A DNA stretch of 64,000 nt from Gammaproteobacteria bacterium (GCA_016744065.1 JADGFA010000001.1:62001-126000); one strand, 5' to 3'. Positions 1-9,042 are shown, counted from the first letter of the stretch. The notes: generated from the letters alone by a model not told the origin. Made by a program: numbers and translations.

Positions 1-1160
1 GGATGAGTCATGGTGACCATGTGGTTAAAATGCCTGATGGTTTTAAATTAATGGCGTCAACTGATTCTGCACCAGTTGCGGGAATCGCTAATGAAGAAAA
101 ACATTTTTATGGTGTGCAGTTTCATCCAGAAGTGACTCATACTAATCAGGGGCAAAGAATCATAGAGCGGTTTGCTCATGAAATTTGTGGCTGTGGCAGT
201 TTGTGGACAGCGGATAATATCGTTGAAGATTCCATAAAAAATATCCATGAATTAGTAGGTAAGGATGAAGTTTTACTGGGTTTATCTGGTGGGGTGGATT
301 CTTCTGTTGTTGCCGCGTTATTACACCGTGCAATTGGTGAACGTTTAACCTGTGTATTTGTTGATAACGGTTTATTGCGTCATCAGGAAGGCGACCAGGT
401 AATGAAAATGTTCGCCGAACATATGGGTGTAAAAGTCATACGTGTAAATGCGGAAAATAGATTCCTGACTGCATTAAAAGGCAAAACAGACCCTGAAGAT
501 AAACGTAAAATTATCGGTAACTTATTTGTTGATATTTTTGAAGAAGAATCTGCAAAATTAAAAAATGCTAAATGGCTGGCTCAGGGTACGATTTATCCTG
601 ATGTGATTGAGTCTGCAGGATCAAAAACAGGCAAGGCGCATTTAATTAAATCACATCATAATGTAGGTGGTTTGCCGGATTACATGAAGTTAAAACTGTG
701 CGAGCCGTTGCGCGAGTTATTTAAAGATGAAGTGCGTGAGCTGGGTGTTGAATTAGGTTTGCCATATGATATGGTTTATCGGCATCCGTTTCCTGGGCCG
801 GGTTTAGGTGTACGCATTCTAGGCGAAGTTAAAAAAGAGTATGCAGATACGTTGCGTTTAGCGGACTATATTTTTATAGAAGAGCTTTATAAACACGATT
901 TGTATCATGGTGTCTCTCAGGCGTTCAGTGTTTTCTTGCCAGTTAAGTCTGTGGGTGTAACGGGTGATGGGCGTCGTTATCAATGGGTCGTTGCATTGCG
1001 AGCCGTTGAAACTATTGATTTTATGACAGCACGCTGGGCGCATTTACCCTATGATTTTCTTGATCTTGTATGTCGTAGAATTGTAAATGAGGTGGATGGA
1101 ATCTCACGTGTGGTTTATGACATAACGGGTAAGCCGCCAGGCACTATCGAGTGGGAATAA
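1..1160 (+). CDS. guaA: GMP synthase (glutamine-hydrolysing), 5'-truncated
   Basis: Makes GMP from XMP, ATP and glutamine in the cytoplasm, the last step of guanine nucleotide synthesis. The window cuts off the start: the first complete codon is the ATG at 3, inside the family's conserved WMSHGD segment, so about 385 of roughly 525 residues are present. Visible parts are the end of the glutamine amidotransferase domain with FHPEVTH near residue 40 (His and Glu of the catalytic triad; the Cys lies upstream), the ATP pyrophosphatase P-loop GLSGGVDSS near 93-101, and the C-terminal dimerisation domain with FPGPGLGVR and the terminal GTIEWE. The match to E. coli GuaA as I remember it runs to the last residue. 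Downstream is tadA on the same strand after 93 bases; guaB would be expected upstream but is outside the window. Confidence 0.98.
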   Translation, partial: MSHGDHVVKMPDGFKLMASTDSAPVAGIANEEKHFYGVQFHPEVTHTNQGQRIIERFAHEICGCGSLWTADNIVEDSIKNIHELVGKDEVLLGLSGGVDSSVVAALLHRAIGERLTCVFVDNGLLRHQEGDQVMKMFAEHMGVKVIRVNAENRFLTALKGKTDPEDKRKIIGNLFVDIFEEESAKLKNAKWLAQGTIYPDVIESAGSKTGKAHLIKSHHNVGGLPDYMKLKLCEPLRELFKDEVRELGVELGLPYDMVYRHPFPGPGLGVRILGEVKKEYADTLRLADYIFIEELYKHDLYHGVSQAFSVFLPVKSVGVTGDGRRYQWVVALRAVETIDFMTARWAHLPYDFLDLVCRRIVNEVDGISRVVYDITGKPPGTIEWE

Positions 1161-1253
1161 AATTGCTTGTGTTGTTTTGAGTGCAATAGACGCGCTTGCT
1201 GCCATATTTTATATTGATTTCTGGCTGCACTGGAGAGGCCCTTAAGGTTCAGA

Positions 1254-1739
1254 ATGACAGATAAAAAGATGTATGACGATCATGATCACTGGATGCAACA
1301 TGCCATCCAGCTAGCCCAAAAAGCAGCCGATGAAGACGAAGTACCTGTCGGCGCAATCATTGTTAAAGGTAATCAGCTTATTGCTGAGGGTTGGAATCGC
1401 CCCATACAATCACATGATCCATCGGCTCATGCTGAGTTGATTGCTATTCGAAGTGCAGGCCAGGTTTTAAGTAATTACCGTTTAATTGATACAACGATGT
1501 ATGTCACATTAGAACCCTGTTCCATGTGTGTGGGGGCAATGATTCATGCTCGGGTAAAGCGCCTGGTGTTTGGTGCGAGTGACTTGAAAACCGGTGCTAC
1601 AGGCAGTGCAATTAATTTGATTCATGATTCTGCACATAACCATAAAATTGATGTGTTAGGTGGTGTTATGGCTGTTGAGTGCAGAGAAATCTTACAGGCA
1701 TTTTTTAAGTTAAAACGAGAATCAAATAAAAATAAATAA
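1254..1739 (+). CDS. tadA: tRNA-specific adenosine deaminase (A34 to inosine)
   Basis: Deaminates the wobble adenosine of tRNA-Arg(ACG) to inosine. At 161 residues it has the normal length for TadA. The zinc-dependent deaminase signature is complete: H59-A-E61 (zinc ligand and proton-shuttling Glu) and PCSMC at 88-92, whose two Cys bind zinc. PVGA near 31-34 and the C-terminal helix ending in Lys/Asn-rich residues are also typical. The ATG at 1254 has only a weak purine-rich sequence upstream; a second Met at residue 6 is possible. The bases around the start (TTCAGAATGACAG) resemble one arm of an interspersed repeat seen elsewhere in the window. It follows guaA on the same strand and is the last gene before a long gap. 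Confidence 0.96.
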   Translation: MTDKKMYDDHDHWMQHAIQLAQKAADEDEVPVGAIIVKGNQLIAEGWNRPIQSHDPSAHAELIAIRSAGQVLSNYRLIDTTMYVTLEPCSMCVGAMIHARVKRLVFGASDLKTGATGSAINLIHDSAHNHKIDVLGGVMAVECREILQAFFKLKRESNKNK

Positions 1740-2091
1740 TTGCTGGAGTGGCTAATTGTTGTAATTGATTGTCATGGTTGTCATCTATGGCTTTAGTGAA
1801 ATGTCTTAACAGTTTGCCATAAAAATATCAGTCTCGTTGATTAGATGATTTTAGAGCGTTCCTGAATCTAAAGATATGTTCAATATTAAGTGGTGACATC
1901 ATAAGCCTTGTTTTTGAAGATAGGCGCTTTTGGATTGTAATGGGATATTCATATTATAGTATGTTCAGAATGAATGAGTCAGATTAAGCTCAGTATTTCA
2001 GTGTATTGATTTATATCAGAAGATATCATAATGGGGAAAATGGAATATGAGTCAGGCTCAGTTATCGGTATTTTTATTACAGGGTTTTTTC

Positions 2092-2097
2092 TATAGT
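2092..2097 (+). promoter_or_regulatory. Candidate -10 box (TATAGT) for the structured RNA
   Basis: TATAGT differs from the sigma-70 -10 consensus at one base. No good -35 lies 16-18 bases upstream (the best is AT-rich). A start about 7-8 bases downstream would fall at 2103-2106, just before the 5' arm of the 12-bp inverted repeat at 2110. That placement is the main reason to take it seriously. Confidence 0.4.
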
Positions 2098-2103
2098 ACC
2101 TAA

Positions 2104-2340
2104 ATAAAGAAAGCCAATATATTGATCGCTGTATTGTTCATGCGCAGAAAAGTAAACAGGGATAAATATTTAAATATAAAAATAGGGATATTTTCCCTCT
2201 TCTATATTGGCTTTAACTTGATTACACTATCCTCAAGTTGGAAATGCCGCCAACTTAAATCAATGCTAGATGCCCTTATCTGCATTGTTATTTAACCCGC
2301 CTCCTGTCCCGTAATCCTAAACAAGGCGGGTTTTTTTTGC
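2104..2340 (+). ncRNA. Candidate structured small RNA, about 235 nt
   Basis: No family is recognised. The gap between tadA and rsgA holds no convincing coding frame but a run of stacked structure. A perfect 12-bp inverted repeat pairs 2110-2121 (AAAGCCAATATA) with 2203-2214. Inside it AGGGA (2184-2188) pairs with TCCCT (2194-2198). After it AAGTTGG (2235-2241) pairs with CCAACTT (2250-2256). Then a 10-bp hairpin with one bulged T pairs CAATGC+AGAT (2261-2271) with ATCT+GCATTG (2278-2287). It ends in an intrinsic terminator at 2294-2338. A -10-like TATAGT sits just upstream. All hairpins are read on the plus strand, and the terminator is about 550 bases beyond the tadA stop, too far to be simply tadA's own. 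The boundaries are inferred. Confidence 0.6.
2294..2338 (+). terminator. Intrinsic terminator ending the candidate RNA
   Basis: AACCCGCC (2294-2301) pairs with GGCGGGTT (2325-2332), and the T-tract runs 2331-2338. The 23-base loop is long and C-rich. There is no matching T-tract on the minus strand, so it is oriented for plus-strand transcription. It also lies between convergent tadA and rsgA. Confidence 0.8.
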
Positions 2341-2461
2341 CTGAAAAAAATGTTAAATGATCAATCTTTAAAAAATGCAATTGAAATGTTTTAATTATGT
2401 AGCAGATTTAAGCTTATATTTATTTATAGTTAAGGTTATGGGGGAGATTATATAAATAAAT

Positions 2462-3478
2462 TTATTTAGTATATTCATTGATTGTTTTTAAATAACTATT
2501 AAATCGGAGTTGTGATATTTCACCATTTTTAAGTGCTTGTTGTATGGCGCATCCTGGTTCATGCTGATGATTGCAATTTGAAAATTTACAGTGGCCTGTA
2601 TATTTTCGTAATTCAATGAAACCGTGAAGTATTTCTTCGGCTGTTGAATTCCACAATCCAAAATCACGCACACCCGGAGAGTCGATTATAATTCCGTTGC
2701 TGGGTAATGAATAGAGTGTTGAGCTGGTGGTAGTGTGCGTGCCCTCACCACTGGCTGCTGAAAGTTCGCCTACACGGATATTTAATTCGGGCATCAGGTG
2801 ATTAATTAAAGATGACTTACCTACGCCTGATAAGCCTACAAATATACTGGTGTGTGATTGCAGTGTTTTTAATAAATCATCAAAACCACTGTTTGTTACT
2901 TTGCTGGAGGTGATGACTTTGTAACCTATGTTTTCATAGTCGCTTACCAGTTGTGTAATACGTTCGTTATTTTTACCTGCTAACAGGTCAATTTTATTGA
3001 TAAGAATGACAGGCGTTGCAGGCAGGTTTTCTGCGGCGATTAAGTAACGATCAATAAGGTATGGTTTAGGTTCTGGTTGTACTGCGGAGACAATTATAAT
3101 CTGGTCAATATTCGCTGCCATGGGTTTTAGTTTGCCGCCAAATCCTGGTTTTTGTAAAAGAGATTGACGTTCTTCTACTGCAATAATTACACCTTCATTA
3201 TTATCTGCAAGTGCGGCCTGCCAGATAACCTGATCACCACATACCAGTGCCCCCAGATTTTGTCTTGCTACACAACGGTGTAGCTTTTTGTCTTTATCTT
3301 CAACCAGCAGAGTGCGTCCATAGTTGGTGATAACCAGACCTGATTGTTCCGGCCCAAGCCCTTGCTGGGAAAGTGTCTCACTTTTTTTCTGTTGGTTTTC
3401 TAAAGCTTTTTCGCGACGTTTTTGTTGTATATGTTTAATACGTCGTTGTTGCTGATCGTTAATGCGTCTTTTTGCCAT
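2462..3478 (-). CDS. rsgA: Small ribosomal subunit biogenesis GTPase RsgA
   Basis: A circularly permuted GTPase that assists late 30S subunit maturation. Of 338 residues (E. coli about 350), the N-terminus is basic and Gln-rich, followed by an OB-fold. The GTPase motifs come in the permuted order expected: G4 NKID at 161-164, P-loop GLSGVGKSS at 215-223, and G3 DSPG at 266-269. The C-terminal zinc finger has C297, C302, H304 and C310. The start at MAKRRIND is the only sensible one, although no clear Shine-Dalgarno lies before it. It is the last gene of a minus-strand group with the cytochrome and M48 peptidase genes, though 166 bases separate it from the cytochrome gene. In many gammaproteobacteria rsgA neighbours orn, as it nearly does here. 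Confidence 0.97.
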   Translation of the reverse strand: MAKRRINDQQQRRIKHIQQKRREKALENQQKKSETLSQQGLGPEQSGLVITNYGRTLLVEDKDKKLHRCVARQNLGALVCGDQVIWQAALADNNEGVIIAVEERQSLLQKPGFGGKLKPMAANIDQIIIVSAVQPEPKPYLIDRYLIAAENLPATPVILINKIDLLAGKNNERITQLVSDYENIGYKVITSSKVTNSGFDDLLKTLQSHTSIFVGLSGVGKSSLINHLMPELNIRVGELSAASGEGTHTTTSSTLYSLPSNGIIIDSPGVRDFGLWNSTAEEILHGFIELRKYTGHCKFSNCNHQHEPGCAIQQALKNGEISQLRFNSYLKTINEYTK

Positions 3479-3644
3479 TGAATAATTTATTTATGATGCA
3501 AAATAACGCAATAATTGCCGATATTTTTAGTGAAGTGACTGTTCTGGATGAATAAGCACACGGGATAAAGTATTGCATTAAATTCTTTAGCTATATTTTG
3601 AAAGGTATTTAATGCGAATACTTTATTCATTTGCTTATGCAGAT

Positions 3645-3932
3645 TCAGAACTTGTAATAACGATCATTTAAAAAATCAACAACTGAGGTGGTTTCGGGTT
3701 GTGTCCATTCTGCTTTAGCTGCACCTTTCATGCAATTGTTTACCTGGCTTTTTAGTGCAGACATGGTTTTTACCATGCGATCATCGCGAGAGTAAACACT
3801 GCTGTTGTGGCAACTGATACATTTTTTATCATGTAGGCCTTCACCCAGGTGATGTTTGTTATCAGTAGCATAAAGGCTTGTGCTTATACCTGTGGTTAGT
3901 GTTAGTAAAAGAAAATGGATAATATTTTTCAT
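3645..3932 (-). CDS. Small periplasmic c-type cytochrome (single haem)
   Basis: The chosen start gives 95 residues beginning MKNIIHFLLL, with a clear signal peptide ending near TSLYA. It is preceded by AGGAA at a good distance, so the longer upstream reading, which would overlap the M48 gene, is rejected. The mature part has one CISCH haem-attachment motif and a Met-containing segment further on (KSQVNNCMKGA) that could supply the distal ligand. It should be exported and haem-loaded in the periplasm as a small electron carrier, but no partner enzyme is encoded nearby. Its place just downstream of a zinc peptidase on the same strand suggests co-transcription (40 bases apart), not a shared function. 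Family assignment beyond class I-like cytochrome c is uncertain. Confidence 0.85.
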   Translation of the reverse strand: MKNIIHFLLLTLTTGISTSLYATDNKHHLGEGLHDKKCISCHNSSVYSRDDRMVKTMSALKSQVNNCMKGAAKAEWTQPETTSVVDFLNDRYYKF

Positions 3933-3972
3933 CTTTAAATTCCTGTTTTTGTTATTAGGTATTTTGAATACA

Positions 3973-5220
3973 TTATGAGTGGTTAGCCAGATGCGCAATA
4001 CGTACCGGTGCGGGGGGGTGGCTATCATAAAATGCTGAATATAGTGGGTCAGGTGTTAGTGTATTGGCGTTTTCTTTATAAAGATTGACCAATGCATGTA
4101 TTAAATATTTTGCTTCAGATTGTTCTGCTGCATAATCATCGGCTTCAAATTCATTTTTGCGTGAAAACATACTCATAATCGGGCTGAGTAAGAAGGTAAA
4201 TATGGGGGTTACTATGGTAAAGAGTAATAACGCCATATAGGTAGAAGATGTACTAACACCTAATGCCGTATAAAACCATTCCGCTTTCATTAACCAGGCG
4301 AGTATTGCCAGGCCGATTAAAGTGGTAGTGAATGAAATAGCCATGCCTTTTACGATATGTTTGCGTTTGAAGTGGCCCAGTTCATGGGCTAGCACTGCTT
4401 CAAGCTCATCGTCACTTAATGATTCAAGTAAGGTATCGTAAAAAACGATACGCTTATTTTTACCAAAACCAGAGAAATAGGCGTTGCCATGACTTGAACG
4501 TTTTGAGCCGTCGATGACAAAAATGCCATCACTGTTAAAGCCACAGCGGTTTAACAGGCTGGTAATACGGTTAAGTGTTTCACCTTCTTCCAGTGGTGAA
4601 AATTTATTAAATATTGGGGCTATCCATGTGGGGTAGGCCCAGGCAATGAACAGGCTAAAGCTGGTTAAGATAAGCCAGGCGTAAACCCACCAGTATTGAA
4701 GTTCAAGTGCCTGTTCCATTAACCACAGTATTACCCAAATTAGGGGTACACCTAAAATAAGGCCCAGTAAGCCGCCTTTGAACATGTCGATAATAAATGT
4801 TTTTATGGTGGTGCGGTTAAAACCGAACTTCTCTTCAATAACAAAAGTGCTGTAAAGAGAGAAAGGCAGATCCAGTATGGATGAAATAACCATCATGCTA
4901 AGGATAACCAGGATGCCTGTATAAATCGGACCAAGCTCATAACCACGAGCGAACTGATCGAGTAGTTCAAGGCCGCCACCAAATGTCCAGGTTAATAATA
5001 TCGCTGCATCATATATCAGGGGCAGGCGACCAAACCTGACTTTTGTTGAGGTATAGTCTGCGGCCTTCTGGTGCTCTTCCAGAGTTATCTTTTCGCTAAA
5101 GGCATTGGGTACCTGAGCCCTGTTTTTCTGGATATGTGTAAGGTGGCGTTGGGAAAGCCAGAACTTAACAATAATAGAGAGAGCAAAAAAAGCTAAAAAT
5201 AAAACTGCAAAATTGTGCAT
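3973..5220 (-). CDS. M48 family membrane zinc metallopeptidase (Ste24-like)
   Basis: An integral membrane protease of the Ste24/CAAX protease 1 family, 415 residues. It has several hydrophobic segments (about 3-20, 100-118, 145-170, 180-200, 295-312 and 328-348) surrounding a cytoplasm-facing catalytic region. The zinc site is HELGH at 279-283, with the third ligand Glu in EFEAD (357-361), and the catalytic Glu is E280. The N-terminal domain with YxxxKxRF-type residues is also typical of Ste24 proteins. In bacteria without prenylated CAAX proteins this family is thought to act in membrane-protein quality control; the substrate is unknown here. AGG lies at good spacing before the ATG. It is divergent from orn. 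Confidence 0.93.
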   Translation of the reverse strand: MHNFAVLFLAFFALSIIVKFWLSQRHLTHIQKNRAQVPNAFSEKITLEEHQKAADYTSTKVRFGRLPLIYDAAILLTWTFGGGLELLDQFARGYELGPIYTGILVILSMMVISSILDLPFSLYSTFVIEEKFGFNRTTIKTFIIDMFKGGLLGLILGVPLIWVILWLMEQALELQYWWVYAWLILTSFSLFIAWAYPTWIAPIFNKFSPLEEGETLNRITSLLNRCGFNSDGIFVIDGSKRSSHGNAYFSGFGKNKRIVFYDTLLESLSDDELEAVLAHELGHFKRKHIVKGMAISFTTTLIGLAILAWLMKAEWFYTALGVSTSSTYMALLLFTIVTPIFTFLLSPIMSMFSRKNEFEADDYAAEQSEAKYLIHALVNLYKENANTLTPDPLYSAFYDSHPPAPVRIAHLANHS

Positions 5221-5358
5221 GTATACCTGCTATTAATTCAATTATGCCCGAGGGGCGAGTAATAAGTTATCTATCTTAAATATGGATTATCGCTTTTCTG
5301 GAGAAAATGTTCTACTGTGTATTTATTTTTTAACTTAAAGAATATCTGTGTTTTGCCT

Positions 5359-5446
5359 GTCATCACTGAACGCAGTGAAGGGTCTAGTTTAGTTAATTTT
5401 CAGCTAGATTATGACAGCAGATACCTTCTACTTCGCTCAGGATGAC
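5359..5446. repeat. Imperfect inverted repeat, family A copy 1
   Basis: Arm 5359-5385 (GTCATCACTGAACGCAGTGA, then AGGGTCT) and arm 5419-5446 are imperfect reverse complements over about 27 bases, with a 33-base centre. The arm core GTCATCCTGAGCGAAG recurs at 7044-7132 and in part near 48080. This resembles REP/BIME-type intergenic elements: non-coding and able to form a long hairpin. It sits between the divergent M48 peptidase and orn genes, immediately upstream of orn. Confidence 0.75.
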
Positions 5447-5486
5447 ATAAAACAAGCTGTTCTTTGTAATAATATTGGAGAAAACC

Positions 5487-6047
5487 ATGCCCCAGAAGGC
5501 CGCTAGTGTAGACCCGGGTAACTTAATCTGGATTGATCTTGAAATGACCGGTCTTGAGCCATCAAGTGATGTCATTATTGAAATTGCCACTATCATCACC
5601 GATAAAGAACTTAATATTCTGGCTGAAGGCCCAATGATAGCGATACATCAGAGTAATGAGCTACTTGAAGGTATGGATGAGTGGTGTACAAATCAACACG
5701 GAAAATCAGGTTTAACCCAGCGTGTTAAAGACAGCTCTTTCAGTGATGCCAATGCGGAAAAAGAGACAATAGAATTTTTAAAGCAATATGTACCGGCGGG
5801 CAAGTCACCCATGTGTGGAAACAGCATTTGTCAGGATCGTCGATTTTTAGCGAATTATATGCCTGATCTAGAAGCATTTTTTCATTACCGCAACCTGGAT
5901 GTAAGTACCCTGAAAGAGCTGGCTGCTCGTTGGGCACCGGATGTGGCTAAAGGTTTTAAGAAAGATTCATCTCATCTGGCGATGGATGATATTAAAGACT
6001 CGATTAATGAGCTGGTTTATTACCGTGAGCATGTTTTGAAAATTTAA
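5487..6047 (+). CDS. orn: Oligoribonuclease (DEDDh 3'-5' exonuclease)
   Basis: Degrades 2-5 nt RNA to mononucleotides and clears the pGpG left from c-di-GMP breakdown, so it bears on motility signalling as well as RNA turnover. The 186-residue product matches E. coli Orn throughout. Catalytic residues are visible as WIDLEMTG (Asp, Glu), [11 protein letters not shown] (Asp) and HLAMDD (His, Asp). The start is the ATG at 5487, because GGAG lies at 5477-5480 with a 6-base spacer; the in-frame TTG at 5475 overlaps that ribosome-binding site and is unlikely. Position 4 of the conserved GNSIxQD loop is Cys where many homologues have Gly, which should be tolerated. Confidence 0.97.
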   Translation: MPQKAASVDPGNLIWIDLEMTGLEPSSDVIIEIATIITDKELNILAEGPMIAIHQSNELLEGMDEWCTNQHGKSGLTQRVKDSSFSDANAEKETIEFLKQYVPAGKSPMCGNSICQDRRFLANYMPDLEAFFHYRNLDVSTLKELAARWAPDVAKGFKKDSSHLAMDDIKDSINELVYYREHVLKI

Positions 6048-6136
6048 TGTTATCAGGCTTTTTTGCTACAGAGGCACGCAGGGCGTAGAGTATTTTAATA
6101 ATGTTTTTCTCTGTGTGCTCTGGAGCAAAGAGATTG

Positions 6137-7006
6137 TTAAGTCTCAACTGGCGTATCTGTTCGATTTCCCCATTCACTCCACGAACCTGGGTAGCCTCGG
6201 ACTTTTTCATAACCCAGATATTTCAGCATTAAATAAGACAATGCGGAGCGATGGTGGCTCTGGCAATAAACAATAATTTCTTTATCTTTTGTCAGGCCTA
6301 GCTCATCTAACATGGGCTGTAATTTCTCTTTGGATAACAAGCGGTAGTTGGCTTCGGTATCCATAGCGCGGCTCCATTCAAAATGTTTTGCTCCGGGTAT
6401 GTGGCCGGTTTTTTGTGCGTATTTAGCCTGCCCCATGTATTCATCAATATTGCGTGCATCAAGTAAAGCAACCGCGTTATTTTCGAGATTCTCTATTATG
6501 TATTCGGTGTTGGCTACAACGGGCTGTAAATTGAAATCAACTTTATAATGTTGATCGTTCGGGTTGGCCTGGCTGATTACTCTGTTGCTATTGAGTGGGA
6601 ATTTTTCTCGATACCAGGCTATCAGGCCGCCATTTAACATGCTGGCTTTAGTGTGGTTCATGGCATGTAATGTCCAGATAAGGCGTGCAGCTTTGCCCCC
6701 ACCTTCCTCATCATAAGCGATGATCTGTGTGTTTTTTGTGATACCTAAAGAATTAATAATGTGTTCGAACTGATCGGTTTCGGGAAGCAGACCGGTGTAA
6801 GGCTGGTTCATGCCAACAATGTGTGCGTAATCTAAAAAGACGGCTTCTGGTATGTGTGCCTGCTGGTATTGTTTAGGGCTGGATAAGTCTACAATGAGAA
6901 TGTCTTCATTGTTTTGTATCGTCTGAAGTTCTTTGGGTTCAATTACTAAAGATAGTGAGGGGGTGTTTGTCATGTTAAGTTTACTGTTACCTGGGTAATT
7001 CGCCAT
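6137..7006 (-). CDS. Two-domain rhodanese (sulfurtransferase)
   Basis: A tandem rhodanese of 289 residues, likely cytoplasmic because no signal peptide is seen. The N-terminal domain (about 20-140) has AYDEEGG where a catalytic Cys loop would be, so it is the usual inactive domain. The C-terminal domain (about 165-285) has the active loop CQSHHR with C248. The loop is neither the CRKGVT of thiosulfate sulfurtransferase nor the CGSGVT of 3-mercaptopyruvate sulfurtransferase, so the sulfur donor should not be assumed. Two starts are possible: Met1 at 7006 (weak GAAAG upstream) or Met12 at 6973, which lies closer to where homologues begin (just before LVIEP). It is convergent with orn. Confidence 0.9.
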   Translation of the reverse strand: MANYPGNSKLNMTNTPSLSLVIEPKELQTIQNNEDILIVDLSSPKQYQQAHIPEAVFLDYAHIVGMNQPYTGLLPETDQFEHIINSLGITKNTQIIAYDEEGGGKAARLIWTLHAMNHTKASMLNGGLIAWYREKFPLNSNRVISQANPNDQHYKVDFNLQPVVANTEYIIENLENNAVALLDARNIDEYMGQAKYAQKTGHIPGAKHFEWSRAMDTEANYRLLSKEKLQPMLDELGLTKDKEIIVYCQSHHRSALSYLMLKYLGYEKVRGYPGSWSEWGNRTDTPVET

Positions 7007-7043
7007 TTGAGCTTTCGTATACTATTGTCTGAAATAAAACAAT

Positions 7044-7132
7044 TGTCATTTTGGGCACAGCGAAGAAGCTGCTACCCGGCTCTGTGTCGTTTATTTATGG
7101 TAGCTGATCCTTCATTAACGTTCAGGATGACA
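7044..7132. repeat. Imperfect inverted repeat, family A copy 2
   Basis: Arm 7044-7076 (TGTCATTTTGGGCACAGCGA, then AGAAGCTGCTACC) is an imperfect reverse complement of arm 7099-7132 (GGTAGCTGATCC to GGATGACA). The outer core is the same TGTCATyCTGA type as copy 1 at 5359-5446. It lies in the 287-base gap between the rhodanese and nadB, both on the minus strand; the rest of that gap shows no gene. Confidence 0.75.
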
Positions 7133-7293
7133 GTGTATCGTGTTTTAAGGCTACAGCCATATAACTGTTTATTTAAATCTATTTATAAAATGTGAATTCA
7201 TATAATAATAAGACGAAATTTATTTCAGGCGCGGGTGTGCCTTTGCAGGTATGACAGGGTAGTATTCTTTATTTTGTAAAAAATTTAAATTGA

Positions 7294-8904
7294 TTAAGGT
7301 ATCAGTATGGTATTTTCAGGATTATCATTCACCTGTAGATAATCCAGGGTGTAATGCAGGCCGCGGCTTTCTTTACGTTGCATAGCGCTGCGAATGATTA
7401 AGTCGGCTACAACGGCCAGATTACGCAGTTCCAGTAAATCCGCGGTTACGCGGAAGTTGCCATAGTACTCTTCTATTTCCAGTAGCAGTAGATCAACCCG
7501 GCGTTTGGCGCGTTGCAGGCGCTTATCGGTGCGTACAATACCAACGTAGTCCCACATGAAGCGTCTGAGTTCATCCCAGTTGTGTGAGACTACGACTTCT
7601 TCATCAGAGTTGGTGACCCTGCTTTCATCCCAGGCTTTTATTTTGTCCCATTTATGTTCGGTACTTTTATTATCGGCAATATGCTGTGCTGCTGCCCTGG
7701 CAAACACCAGGCATTCCAGTAATGAGTTACTGGCCATGCGGTTTGCTCCGTGCAAGCCAGTGAAAGCAGTTTCACCAATGGCATACAGGTTTTCAATATC
7801 AGTTTGGCCGCATAAATCAGTCATTACGCCACCACAGGTGTAATGGGCTGCGGGTACAACAGGAGCAGGTTCTCTGGTCAGGTCGATACCAAATTCTTTG
7901 CACTTCGCATAAATAGTCGGAAAGTGAGAGCGAATAAATGCAGAGGGTTTATGGCTGATATCCAGGTACAGGCAATCCACGCCAAGGCGTTTCATTTCAT
8001 GGTCAATAGCGCGGGCGACAATATCACGAGGGGCTAGCTCAGCTCGTTTATCAAATTTGTGCATAAAGCGGGAACCATCCGGCAGAAGCAAATGGCCACC
8101 TTCTCCGCGAAGTGCTTCGGTCAATAAGAATGATTTTGCTTTTGGATGATATAAGCAGGTTGGATGGAATTGCATGAATTCCATATTGGCTACCCGGCAA
8201 CCTGCTCGAGCAGCCATCGCAATGCCGTCACCGGTTGAACCGTCGGGGTTGGATGTATATAAATAAACCTTACTGGCCCCCCCTGATGCTAATACCACAT
8301 GTTTTGCCTGGAAGGTTTCTACATGCATATTCTCTTTATCGAGCACATAGGCTCCGATGCAGCGTTTATGATTCAGGCCCAGTTTTTTACCAGTAATTAA
8401 GTCTATTGCTATATGGTGATCTAATAAGCTGATATTGCTACTGTGCTTAACATGATTAATGAGGGTAGTTTCCAGTGCCTGACCTGTGGCGTCAGCGGCA
8501 TGAATTACTCTGCGATGGCTGTGACCACCCTCTCGAGTTAGATGCCAGCTCTTTTTACCATTTTTGTGTTTGTCGGTGGTAAAGGGGACGCCCAGATCTG
8601 ATAACCAGTTGATTGCCTCTGGGCCATTTTCTACGGTGAATGTTGCGGCCTGTAAGTCACACAGGCCACCCCCTGCATTCATAGTGTCTTTTATATGCGC
8701 GTCAAAAGAGTCACCACTGCGCAATACTGCTGATATTCCGCCCTGAGCATAATATGTGCTGCCCTCGGTTTCATGGTCTTTGGTAATAACCGCAACCTTC
8801 ATTTGAGAAGGTAAATTCAGTGCCAGCGTTAAACCTGCTGCTCCACCACCAATAATTAGAACTTCGTAGTGATTGGTTTGTCTATTATTTAGTTTGTTGG
8901 ACAT
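7294..8904 (-). CDS. nadB: L-aspartate oxidase
   Basis: An FAD flavoenzyme that oxidises L-aspartate to iminoaspartate, the first step of de novo NAD synthesis (NadA would use the product). At 536 residues it has the usual length. The FAD dinucleotide fold is at the N-terminus (IIGGGAAGL, about 17-25). Substrate-site motifs are present: [24 protein letters not shown] and [10 protein letters not shown], where E. coli has Met for the Cys. The C-terminal helical domain follows. The tail ends about 10 residues after the last helix. It is divergent from rpoE, as in Pseudomonas-type genomes, where nadB and algU/rpoE are also adjacent. Confidence 0.97.
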   Translation of the reverse strand: MSNKLNNRQTNHYEVLIIGGGAAGLTLALNLPSQMKVAVITKDHETEGSTYYAQGGISAVLRSGDSFDAHIKDTMNAGGGLCDLQAATFTVENGPEAINWLSDLGVPFTTDKHKNGKKSWHLTREGGHSHRRVIHAADATGQALETTLINHVKHSSNISLLDHHIAIDLITGKKLGLNHKRCIGAYVLDKENMHVETFQAKHVVLASGGASKVYLYTSNPDGSTGDGIAMAARAGCRVANMEFMQFHPTCLYHPKAKSFLLTEALRGEGGHLLLPDGSRFMHKFDKRAELAPRDIVARAIDHEMKRLGVDCLYLDISHKPSAFIRSHFPTIYAKCKEFGIDLTREPAPVVPAAHYTCGGVMTDLCGQTDIENLYAIGETAFTGLHGANRMASNSLLECLVFARAAAQHIADNKSTEHKWDKIKAWDESRVTNSDEEVVVSHNWDELRRFMWDYVGIVRTDKRLQRAKRRVDLLLLEIEEYYGNFRVTADLLELRNLAVVADLIIRSAMQRKESRGLHYTLDYLQVNDNPENTILIP

Positions 8905-9042
8905 TGTAAGTACATTTATACAAATTCTTAGGGTAAGTCTTTATGTCAGTATGTGAATCAGGTATTGTCCCGGGTATGGTTCCAAACAGGGTTCCGGGTT
9001 TTAATGGTGATATTACACCAAATAAGGTGGTTTCGCCTAAAC

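Noticed and set aside
2104-2340. Candidate RNA as 6S RNA, tmRNA or RNase P RNA
   Set aside because: No tmRNA tag or tRNA-like end, no RNase P conserved core, and the rod-like 6S structure with central bubble is not evident; only a general structured RNA can be supported.
3933-4028. Longer cytochrome c reading from 4028
   Set aside because: It would overlap the M48 peptidase gene and put 32 residues before a clear signal peptide that has its own ribosome-binding site.
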